DNA from: Acidobacteriota bacterium
Lineage (GTDB): Bacteria; Acidobacteriota; Blastocatellia; Pyrinomonadales; Pyrinomonadaceae
DNA: 5,693 bases
Direction of reading: 5' to 3'
Assembly (NCBI GenBank): GCA_020199975.1
Contig: JAIVJP010000101.1
Location: forward strand, 1 to 5,693
In this document: in pieces, positions 1-4,863 of the stretch
How positions within the stretch are numbered: the stretch's first letter is position 1
How the letters are laid out: each line of letters begins with the position of its first letter
Made by a program: the position numbers and the translations under genes
The notes under the pieces: generated by a model
What the model was told of the DNA's origin: nothing
The model's input: only the letters and a program-made list of their open reading frames with translations
The model's database searches: none

Positions 1-62
1 TCATGAGCCCTTCTCGGTATGCTTGGCCTTTGCTTATCGCAAGACTCTAGTTCCGGTCTTAA

Positions 63-305
63 ATGTATTCCCGTATTTTCAAGCGTCGATATAGGCTTCT
101 TGCACCGCGTCCTCTGCCGCCACAGGAGATCTGCAGAAGGACGCCTCCGTTTGCGTCAGTAATGATGTCTATGCCCATGGTAGCCATCGATAGTCTGTTC
201 GGCTACATCTTGTACGGATTGCTTCTCGGTGGTGTCTTTGTATGGCTAGTTACCGCGAGCGTGATAAATATTCTTGCCGACCACCTGGAACAGTTTGAGC
301 CGTAA
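63..305 (+). pseudogene. Decayed 3' fragment of a Met-rich four-helix membrane protein gene
   Basis: The open frame has an 80-residue translation. Only its C-terminal part, from base 141 on, makes sense: it matches residues 109 to about 146 of the intact protein encoded at 459-935. Shared landmarks are PPFAS, two Met pairs, MVA, SL-x-G, a YG-x-x-LG helix and FVWL. At DNA level 16 of 17 bases around the PPFAS codons are identical. The first ~26 codons are Arg/Pro-rich and match nothing in the paralogue, no ribosome binding site precedes the ATG, and the first three predicted helices are absent. One residue is deleted in the Met-rich loop, and the conserved His of the last helix (His131 in the intact copy) is Tyr here. 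I read it as a relic of tandem duplication. A small one-helix protein is possible but unlikely. Confidence 0.6.
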
Positions 306-443
306 AACATTGGCCTGAAGACTAATAGATCGCTCAGACCGACAACAAAACTCACAAAATCGAACTACCACAAAGTGCTTGGATGGGGAATAAATCCCAC
401 CGGCTGCGACTTCTTCAAAATAAAGCGACGCCACAACAAGATT

Positions 444-452
444 AAAAGGAGG
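444..452 (+). promoter_or_regulatory. Ribosome binding site fixing a GTG start at 459
   Basis: The run AAAAGGAGG ends six bases before GTG 459-461. This near-perfect Shine-Dalgarno sequence decides the start of the following gene. The ATG at 375 in the same frame would add 28 residues rich in Lys and Arg and has no comparable site. Confidence 0.75.
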
Positions 453-458
453 CGTGAA

Positions 459-935
459 GTGCGTTCAAAAGTTGGAGCTGGGATAATTGCGGGACTAGTG
501 GCAGGCGTGGTGTTTGGAATGATGATGCAGATGATGTCTGCACCCACGCCCGACGGGAAACAGATGCCGATGATGCAGATGGTCGCAATGGTGGTGCGAT
601 CTGACAGCATTGTTGTCGGCTGGATTTACCACCTCTTTAACAGCGCAGTCATTGGAGGAATCTTTGGCTGGATTCTGGGTGGACGCGCGGGCAGTTATGG
701 CGCAGGCCTCGGCTGGGGCGCCCTCAACGGAATCTTTTGGTGGATTCTAGGCGGGCAGATTCTGATGCCAGTATTGCTGGGTATGCCTCCGTTTGCGTCC
801 ATCATGATGCCACCGATGCGTATGGTGGCCGTTGGTAGTCTGATGGGCCACATCATCTATGGCCTGATTCTCGGCGCTGGCTTCGTGTGGCTGTTTAAGC
901 CGGCAGAAATCAGAGCCGTCGAAGCAACCGGATAA
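459..935 (+). CDS. Met-rich four-helix membrane protein, family not named
   Basis: The product is 158 residues from the GTG start. Four hydrophobic stretches are visible at about 5-26, 51-73, 81-107 and 124-146, so an inner-membrane location is likely. Eighteen methionines cluster at the end of helix 1 (MMMQMM, residues 21-26), in the following loop (36-44) and in the loop before helix 4 (116-122). Helix 2 carries H58 in the pattern H-L-F-N-S-A-V-I, and helix 4 carries H131 in H-I-I-Y-G-x-I-L-G-A. Both patterns recur in the protein at 3315-3797, with the first His also at residue 58, so the two genes are paralogues. Helices 2 and 4 also resemble each other (His, then small residues, then F-x-W), which suggests a duplicated two-helix unit. 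Function is unknown. Paired Met and His residues could bind a soft metal such as copper, but this is inference. It is followed by a gap of more than 500 bases, so it is probably a separate transcription unit. Confidence 0.85.
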   Translation: MRSKVGAGIIAGLVAGVVFGMMMQMMSAPTPDGKQMPMMQMVAMVVRSDSIVVGWIYHLFNSAVIGGIFGWILGGRAGSYGAGLGWGALNGIFWWILGGQILMPVLLGMPPFASIMMPPMRMVAVGSLMGHIIYGLILGAGFVWLFKPAEIRAVEATG

Positions 936-1249
936 GTATGAACCGCCAGAAACTGAAGTGATAGCTTTGCGGTGATGATGCGGAAACGTGGAGCCGATGG
1001 AACATTGCTAGTCCAGACCGCGAGCGGTGAACTGCGGGGAAGGCTCCGACCAATCGCGCACGGAGATTACTTCGTTTCGCGTGGCTAGCGTTCAGGCCCG
1101 AAACGGAGATCTTTCGCGGCTGAATTCAGTCACCAGAATCCGCGAGGAGGGTGTTCGATCTCTTACATTATTGTGACTGGGCAAAGCAGTTGCCGGCACG
1201 GAGAAGTATGCGCCGGATCTTTGTCGTCTTACTGTAAAAAGAGGCATTT

Positions 1250-1265
1250 TGCGACGGTCGTCGCA
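1250..1265. promoter_or_regulatory. Palindrome TGCGACG-GT-CGTCGCA, candidate operator
   Basis: Two perfect 7-base arms are separated by 2 bases. The symmetric size fits a site for a dimeric regulator. It lies 91 bp, centre to centre, upstream of the second palindrome and about 225 bp before the CRP/FNR-type gene. An inverted repeat of this size is expected about once or twice by chance in a window of this length, so confidence is low. Confidence 0.3.
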
Positions 1266-1339
1266 GGTTTACACGGATCGTTATACGGGCTGGGTTTACA
1301 TTTACCGTCCGCCGAGGCAATTAAAAAATACTAAGATTG

Positions 1340-1357
1340 ACGTTAGCAGGCTAACGT
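1340..1357. promoter_or_regulatory. Palindrome ACGTTAGC-AG-GCTAACGT, candidate CRP/FNR-type operator
   Basis: Two perfect 8-base arms are separated by 2 bases. Written another way, the core is GTTAG-N4-CTAAC, the same geometry (5-base half-sites, 4-base spacer) as sites bound by CRP/FNR-family dimers such as TTGAT-N4-ATCAA, though the half-site sequence differs. It lies about 130 bp upstream of the CRP/FNR-family gene at 1490 and overlaps a TTGACG at 1337-1342. Autoregulation of that gene is the simplest reading, but this is inferred only from position and symmetry. Confidence 0.45.
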
Positions 1358-1489
1358 AAGAACTCCGCGTCGCAGTGCTAATATTCGTCTTCCCCTGGAA
1401 TCAAATTCCCCTCATTTCCCCCGCAATAGATTTCGGCGAACGTGTAACGGGCGTGCGCCCTTGTCCAAGCGCGCTGGTGGTGTTCGGTT

Positions 1490-2137
1490 ATGGCAAAACG
1501 GAGGGAGGCCCAATTCAAATCTCACCGCGACTGTCAGGGGCTGACGGGCTTGGTGTTGGAGCACCTGCCGGGCGACCGCTCGCTGGGGCACGTGTGGCGC
1601 TACCGCAAGGACGTGGACGTGTGGCGGCCGGACGACCGTGCGGACAGCGTCTTCTTCCTGCGTCGCGGACAGGTCGCGGTCATGGTCGGCGACGCCCGCG
1701 GCAACGAAGTGATCGTGCGCGTGATTGGCGCGGGCGAGCCGTTCGGCGAGCTGTGCTTCTGCTCGGCGCGGGGCGACGTGCGCGGCACCAGCGCTCGCGC
1801 CGTCGTCGAGAGCGAGGCCGTTGAGATCAAGCTCAAAGATTTTCTGGGCTACCTGCAGGAGGACAGCGCCGCGCTCGCCGCGCTGGTCTTCACCATGTGC
1901 GAGCGCCTGACGGAATCCGAGCACCGCATAGAAGTGCTCGCGCACCGCGGCGCCGAGGAGCGGCTCGGAAGATTGCTGCTCCAACTGGCCGGGGTGCGCG
2001 GGAGGGCGGGCGCCGAAAGCAAGGGCGAGGTCGTTCTGCCCGTAAGCCACGAAGAGCTGGCACAGATGGCCGCGATGAGTCGCCCGCACGTCACCATCAC
2101 AATGGGCAGATTCCGGCGGCGCGGGTTTGTAAGGTGA
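1490..2137 (+). CDS. CRP/FNR-family transcriptional regulator
   Basis: The 215-residue product has an N-terminal cyclic-nucleotide-binding-type beta-barrel (about 20-117) with the sequence GEPFGEL (82-88) at the phosphate-binding cassette. A long dimerisation helix follows (about 118-150), then a CRP-type winged helix-turn-helix (about 184-214) with SHEELAQMAAMSR-x-x-VT. In the cassette Arg98 aligns with Arg82 of E. coli CRP, but the next residue is Gly where CRP has Ser83, so cAMP binding is uncertain. There is no N-terminal Cys cluster like that of FNR, so a [4Fe-4S] oxygen sensor is unlikely. ATG 1490 is the only plausible start, because an in-frame TAA lies at 1445-1447; its ribosome binding site is weak. 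The protein ends right after the recognition helix (GFVR) and lacks the usual wing and tail of 15-25 residues, which suggests a frameshift. It probably controls the downstream genes. Confidence 0.85.
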   Translation: MAKRREAQFKSHRDCQGLTGLVLEHLPGDRSLGHVWRYRKDVDVWRPDDRADSVFFLRRGQVAVMVGDARGNEVIVRVIGAGEPFGELCFCSARGDVRGTSARAVVESEAVEIKLKDFLGYLQEDSAALAALVFTMCERLTESEHRIEVLAHRGAEERLGRLLLQLAGVRGRAGAESKGEVVLPVSHEELAQMAAMSRPHVTITMGRFRRRGFVR

Positions 2138-2202
2138 GGGTGGTGAAGAACGCGACAGACATCCTGATCGAGAACGTCATCAGTTGGGGGCATGGAGGAT
2201 GA
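2131..2202 (+). other. Possible out-of-frame C-terminal tail of the CRP/FNR-type regulator
   Basis: In the +1-shifted frame the sequence stays open for 23 codons beyond the regulator's last helix, giving a tail containing ILIENVISW, and stops at 2200-2202, only three bases before the GTG of the next gene. Adding this tail gives about 237 residues, a normal length for the family, and typical operon packing. This is consistent with an indel near 2128-2135, but the tail is not conserved enough to prove it. Confidence 0.4.
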
Positions 2203-2205
2203 GCA

Positions 2206-3039
2206 GTGAAGCAATTAAGTAAACCTGAAGTAGTCGTGGTCACCGGCGCCTCGGCAGGGTTGGGGCGCGCCCTCGTTCAAAGGTTTGCGCGCGACGGCGC
2301 ATACATCGGCTTGCTGGCCCGAGGCCGCGACGGCCTCGACGGCGCGCGTAAGGATGTCGAGGATTCGGGGGGTAAGGCTCTGGTCTTGCCGACGGACGTG
2401 GCCGACGCGGACGCGGTCGAGCGGGCAGCCGAGGCAGTCGAGCGCGAGTTCGGCCCCATCGATATCTGGATCAATAACGCGATGGTTTCGGTCTTCTCGC
2501 CCGTCAAGGAGATGAAGCCGGAAGAGTACAAGCGCGTGACGGAGGTGACATACCTCGGCTACGTTTACGGCACCCTAGTCGCGCTCAAGCGGATGCTCCC
2601 GCGCGACCGAGGCGTCATCATACAGGTCGGCTCCGCCCTCGCTTACCGCGGCATCCCTCTTCAGTCTGCCTACTGCGGCGCGAAGCACGCCATTCAAGGC
2701 TTCGTTGACAGCTTGCGGAGCGAGCTGCTTCACGACAAGAGCAATGTGCGCGTGACGATGGTGCAGATGCCTGCGATGAACACTCCGCAGTTCGACTGGG
2801 TTAAGTCTCGCCTGCCCAATAAGCCTTTGCCCGTGCCCCCCATTTTCCAGCCCGAAGTCGGAGCCGAAGCCGTCCACTTCGTCGCGCACAATGAGCGGCG
2901 GGAGATGTACGTCGGCTTCCCCACCGTCAAGGCCATCATCGGCGACAAGATCGCGCCCGGCTACGCGGACCATTACCGCGCGAAACGGCTACGAGTCGCA
3001 GCAGACGGACGAACCCGACGAACCGAATCGCCCCGATAA
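2206..3039 (+). CDS. Short-chain dehydrogenase/reductase (SDR family), C-terminus frameshifted
   Basis: This is an NAD(P)-dependent oxidoreductase of the classical SDR type. The Rossmann-fold nucleotide motif TGASAGLG lies at residues 13-20, the adenine-contacting Asp in TDV at 63-65, the structural motif NNAM (usually NNAG) at 90-93, the catalytic Ser at 143 and the Y-x-x-x-K active site at Tyr156/Lys160. Substrate is unknown. GTG 2206 is chosen because GGAGGA at 2194-2199 precedes it by six bases. The frame gives 277 residues, but after His256-Tyr257-Arg258 the sequence turns into Arg-rich noise (RLRVAADGRTRRTESPR). The sensible continuation lies in another frame up to 3268 and would give about 354 residues. 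Position right behind the regulator suggests co-transcription. Confidence 0.9.
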   Translation: MKQLSKPEVVVVTGASAGLGRALVQRFARDGAYIGLLARGRDGLDGARKDVEDSGGKALVLPTDVADADAVERAAEAVEREFGPIDIWINNAMVSVFSPVKEMKPEEYKRVTEVTYLGYVYGTLVALKRMLPRDRGVIIQVGSALAYRGIPLQSAYCGAKHAIQGFVDSLRSELLHDKSNVRVTMVQMPAMNTPQFDWVKSRLPNKPLPVPPIFQPEVGAEAVHFVAHNERREMYVGFPTVKAIIGDKIAPGYADHYRAKRLRVAADGRTRRTESPR

Positions 3040-3268
3040 CCTGTGGGGGCCCGTGGCGGGAGACCACGGCGCGCACGGCCCGTTCGACGACCGTTCGAGC
3101 GGCTGGAGCGCGCAAGCTTGGGCGACGGAGAACCGCAACTGGCTGGCGATTGCCGGCGCGGGCTTGGCCGGCCTGGTGCTCGGGCTCACCCTAGACCTGA
3201 ATGGTGAGGGGAGGAAACGAAAAGCTTTACAGAAAGGTGAAAGCCGAGCGGGACTACTTGAATGCTAG
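2978..3268 (+). pseudogene. Out-of-frame C-terminal segment of the SDR
   Basis: Read from about 2981 in the frame shifted by one base, the DNA encodes RNGYESQQTDEP, an Asp/Pro-rich linker (RPDNLW, DHGAHG-x-FDDR) and then a hydrophobic anchor, WLAIAGAGLAGLVLGLTL. From memory, this tail (Gly-Tyr-Glu/Asp-Ser-Gln-Gln-Thr-Asp, Pro-Asp-Asn-Leu-Trp, His-Gly, C-terminal membrane helix) is typical of a longer SDR subgroup. The join falls in the CG-repeat at 2977-2982: restoring one CG unit there gives H-Y-R-A-R-N-G-Y in one continuous frame. The gene is therefore either a recent frameshift mutant or carries a sequencing error. The last ~20 residues after the hydrophobic stretch look unconserved. Confidence 0.75.
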
Positions 3269-3300
3269 GAGAGCGCTCTTCGACGGCGCGTCAAACAAAG

Positions 3301-3306
3301 AGGAGG
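3301..3306 (+). promoter_or_regulatory. Ribosome binding site for the second Met-rich membrane protein
   Basis: AGGAGG ends two bases before ATG 3309 and eight bases before ATG 3315 in the same frame. The longer spacing is the normal one, so 3315 (Met-Asn-Phe-Gly) is taken as the start. An earlier in-frame ATG at 3201 would add 38 charged residues without a ribosome binding site. Confidence 0.7.
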
Positions 3307-3314
3307 TAATGCGG

Positions 3315-3797
3315 ATGAACTTCGGAAGAGCAATTTTGGCCGGGGTCGTGGGCGGCACGGTGATGACTGTCATCATGGCCTTGGTGCGCGCGACGATGAT
3401 GCCGCAGGCGAACCCGGAGATGATGCTCGGCACGATGACGGGCAGCATGCCGGGAACGGGGACGTGGGTCATGGGCTTCGTCATCCACCTGATCATCTCC
3501 GCCGTCATAGCCCTGATCTACGCGGTCGGGTTCGAGTACGTGACGAACCGCGCCGGGGTGCTCACCGGGCTCGGGTTCGCCATCATCCACGTCATCATCG
3601 GCGGCATCGTGATGGGGATGATGCCGATGATGCACCCGATGATCCCGGAGCAGATGCCGCCGCCCGGGGCGTTCATGTCGGGCATGGGAATGATGGGCAC
3701 GGGGCTGTTCGTGATCGAGCACCTGATCTACGGAGCGATAGTGGGCGCGATGTACACGCCCGTTCATGGTGAACTCGGAACGAGCGTTGAGGCTTAG
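3315..3797 (+). CDS. Met/His-rich four-helix membrane protein, paralogue of the gene at 459
   Basis: The 160-residue product has hydrophobic helices at about 5-27, 49-74, 79-102 and 125-147. It shares with the product of 459-935 the overall length, His58 in helix 2 (H-L-x-x-S-A-V-I), and helix 4 with H-L-I-Y-G-x-I-x-G-A (His136). The segment 100-127 is exceptionally Met-rich (MGMMPMMHPM, then MSGMGMMG), with His107 and prolines in the loop and His92 inside helix 3. There are 22 methionines in total. Such Met/His patches are known in copper-handling proteins, but nothing else here proves metal binding. The family resembles small hypothetical membrane proteins beginning MNFGRAI-type; I cannot assign a name. 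It sits between the SDR and the deiodinase-like gene on the same strand, so co-transcription is likely. A stem-loop follows the stop. Confidence 0.88.
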   Translation: MNFGRAILAGVVGGTVMTVIMALVRATMMPQANPEMMLGTMTGSMPGTGTWVMGFVIHLIISAVIALIYAVGFEYVTNRAGVLTGLGFAIIHVIIGGIVMGMMPMMHPMIPEQMPPPGAFMSGMGMMGTGLFVIEHLIYGAIVGAMYTPVHGELGTSVEA

Positions 3798-3811
3798 CGA
3801 AACGGGGGCGG

Positions 3812-3843
3812 TGACGGGCTCCGTGCGCCGAAGATGCCCGTCA
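3812..3843 (+). terminator. Stem-loop after the membrane-protein gene
   Basis: TGACGGGC at 3812-3819 pairs perfectly with GCCCGTCA at 3836-3843, with a 16-base loop, starting 15 bases after the stop codon. There is no T-run after it, so it is not a standard intrinsic terminator. It may be an mRNA-stabilising or attenuating hairpin between this gene and the selenoprotein gene. Confidence 0.35.
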
Positions 3844-3960
3844 GTGGCGTCGCGGTAATCGTCCGCCTGTTTGCGGACGTAGGGGCGGCCCGAGTCGTTG
3901 CCGATGCGCAAGCTGCACGCAGAGTCCTGCGGCACAACATTGGTTCGCAGACGTGAGAGC

Positions 3961-3969
3961 AGGAAGGAG
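3961..3969 (+). promoter_or_regulatory. Ribosome binding site fixing a GTG start at 3976
   Basis: AGGAAGGAG ends six bases before GTG 3976-3978. It decides the start of the deiodinase-like selenoprotein. The in-frame ATG at 3898 would add 26 residues of unlikely composition and lacks such a site. Confidence 0.7.
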
Positions 3970-3975
3970 AAAGAG

Positions 3976-4734
3976 GTGTCCGAAGAACCGTACAACTATG
4001 ACACTTTCCGTCGGCACATGGTGAAGGAGGACATGCACTTCCCCGGCGGGCCGGAGCCGGGCCAACTCGCGCCGGACTTCAATCTGCCGACCGTCGACGG
4101 GGGCCGTTTCCGCCTGAGCGATCATCGCGGCAAGCGTCCCGTGCTCATCCAGTTCGGCTCGGTCACTTGACCGATGACGGCGGGGGCCAGGCCTGGCTTC
4201 CTCAACCTGTACCAGGATTTTAAGGATCGCGTCGAGTTCGTCTCGGTCTACGTGCGCGAGGCGCACCCGGGCGAGCGCTACCCGCACCACACCAGCGACG
4301 AGCAGAAGATGCGCCACGCGCGCGACTGGGCGGGGCAGGACCAGATCCCTTGGACTACGGCGGTGGACACGCTCGAAGGCGCGGCGCACGGAGCCTACGG
4401 GCCGCTGCCCAATTCAGCTTACTTGGTTGACCGCACAGGCCGCGTGGCGTTTCGCGCCCTGTGGGCGGGGCAGGAGGGACTCTTCCGAGACAAGATGGAA
4501 GAACTCCTCAAGCGCGAGGCGAAGGGCGAAGACCCAGTGAACCTGGGGCAGCAGGAGAACTTTCTGATCCCGTTCATCCACGGCGCTGCGGAGTTCGACC
4601 ACGCCGTCGAGCGCGGTGGCGAGAAGGCGAAGGAGGACTTCCGCCGCGAGATGGGGAACGTCGTGTACGGCATGGAGAAGTTGATGAGCAAGTTGCAGCC
4701 CGTCATCAACCCGGGGAATAACCCCATCGAGTGA
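3976..4734 (+). CDS. Deiodinase-family redoxin with in-frame TGA read as selenocysteine (Sec65)
   Basis: With TGA 4168-4170 read as Sec, the product is 252 residues. Residues 29-60 are a peroxiredoxin/redoxin entry (PG-x-x-APDF-x-LPTVDG, then LSDHRGKRPVLIQFG). The active site is Ser62-Val63-Thr64-Sec65-Pro66, the S-x-T-U-P pattern of iodothyronine deiodinases. The next segment aligns with deiodinases without a gap: Tyr92 at +27, Glu95 at +30 and His97 at +32, within VYVREAHP. Further on come a D-T-x-x-x-A-A-x-x-AYG block (132-142) and a strand-turn-strand (YLVDRTGRVAF). The C-terminal ~70 residues are a charged helical extension outside the fold. No cysteine occurs anywhere, so Sec65 is the only possible selenol/thiol nucleophile and reduction must come from an external thiol. 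Family knowledge allows reductive dehalogenation or peroxide/thiol chemistry; the substrate here is unknown. No signal peptide is seen, so it is probably cytoplasmic. Read as a stop, the TGA would leave a useless 64-residue fragment. Confidence 0.85.
4168..4170 (+). other. Selenocysteine codon (UGA) at the catalytic position
   Basis: The TGA is in frame with both flanking halves of one deiodinase-like domain and falls exactly at the Sec position of that family (FGS-x-T-U-P). The downstream half has no ribosome binding site of its own, and reading continues in the same frame. Recoding is therefore more likely than two genes or decay. A TGC/TGT-to-TGA change (mutation or sequencing error) is the main alternative. 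Confidence 0.82.
4182..4201 (+). promoter_or_regulatory. Candidate bacterial SECIS hairpin
   Basis: GCCA at 4186-4189 pairs with TGGC at 4194-4197 around a GGCC loop, and the stem extends by two G·U and two G·C pairs (4182-4185 with 4198-4201), giving eight pairs. The loop begins 20 nt after the UGA and starts with GG. Bacterial SECIS elements need a short stem, a small loop with a G in its first positions, and a loop about 16-37 nt from the UGA; all three hold. It would bind SelB within the coding region. Confidence 0.65.
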
Positions 4735-4755
4735 TGCGCCGCAGGCGCGCGTCAC
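4731..4755 (+). terminator. G+C-rich hairpin overlapping the stop of the selenoprotein gene
   Basis: The outer arms GTGA and TCAC and the inner arms GCGCC and GGCGC fold around a GCA loop with a small internal bulge. The hairpin includes the TGA stop at 4732-4734. The sequence after it is A-rich rather than T-rich, so intrinsic termination on the + strand is doubtful. Confidence 0.3.
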
Positions 4756-4757
4756 AA

Positions 4758-4775
4758 AAATGGAAGCTCCCATTT
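4758..4775. terminator. Near-palindrome between selenoprotein and hemerythrin genes
   Basis: AAATGG and CCATTT flank A-AGCT-C, an 18-base palindrome with one mismatched pair. It is preceded by five A bases and ends in TTT. It could be a weak bidirectional terminator or a dimer-protein site; it lies about 90 bases before the hemerythrin start. Confidence 0.25.
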
Positions 4776-4863
4776 CAACCTGCCGAATCGAGTGGCGGCA
4801 AGGGGACGGGGAACGGGGTTAAGACGATTGTTTCGCACATCAACTGAAAGGAGAAGACTGGAG

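Larger units (their letters stand above)
936..1489 (+). other. Long intergenic region with two palindromes
   Basis: I see no supportable gene on either strand in these 554 bases: open frames are short and none shows a ribosome binding site with a family-like product. The right half holds two compact inverted repeats (listed separately), a direct repeat of GGTTTACA at 1266-1273 and 1293-1300, and an A/T-rich patch near 1318-1335. This arrangement fits a regulatory region for the CRP/FNR-type gene at 1490. No convincing -35/-10 pair could be fixed by eye, although TTGACG at 1337-1342 overlaps the second palindrome and could be a -35 element. Confidence 0.5.

Noticed and set aside
1127..1179. 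Inverted repeat CAGTCAC (1127-1133) / GTGACTG (1173-1179)
   Set aside because: A 7-base match with a 39-base loop is expected by chance in a gap of this size, and no further pairing supports it.
1208..1237. Nine-codon open frame ATG...TAA in the intergenic region
   Set aside because: Only a weak GGAG lies upstream and there is no sign of a leader-peptide function or conservation that can be judged here.
1375..1824. 149-residue + strand open frame before and within the regulator gene
   Set aside because: It overlaps the clear CRP/FNR frame, is Arg/Gly-rich in its second half, and shows no domain.
1412..2089. Long 225-residue open frame on the minus strand opposite the CRP/FNR-type gene
   Set aside because: Composition is His/Ala/Arg noise mirrored from the G+C-rich codon pattern of the real gene; no ribosome binding site and no recognisable domain.
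3185..3208. Inverted repeat CTCACC/GGTGAG near the end of the SDR tail
   Set aside because: Six-base arms lying within a probable coding tail; no T-run; likely chance.
3291..3995. 234-residue minus-strand open frame opposite the second membrane protein
   Set aside because: Its His/Asp/Arg-rich repeats are the complement of ATG/ATC-rich codons of the membrane protein; it spans an intergenic gap and has no family features.
4174..4734. Independent 186-residue gene starting at ATG 4174
   Set aside because: No ribosome binding site precedes it, it lacks the first half of the redoxin fold, and it is in phase with the upstream half across one TGA at the Sec position.
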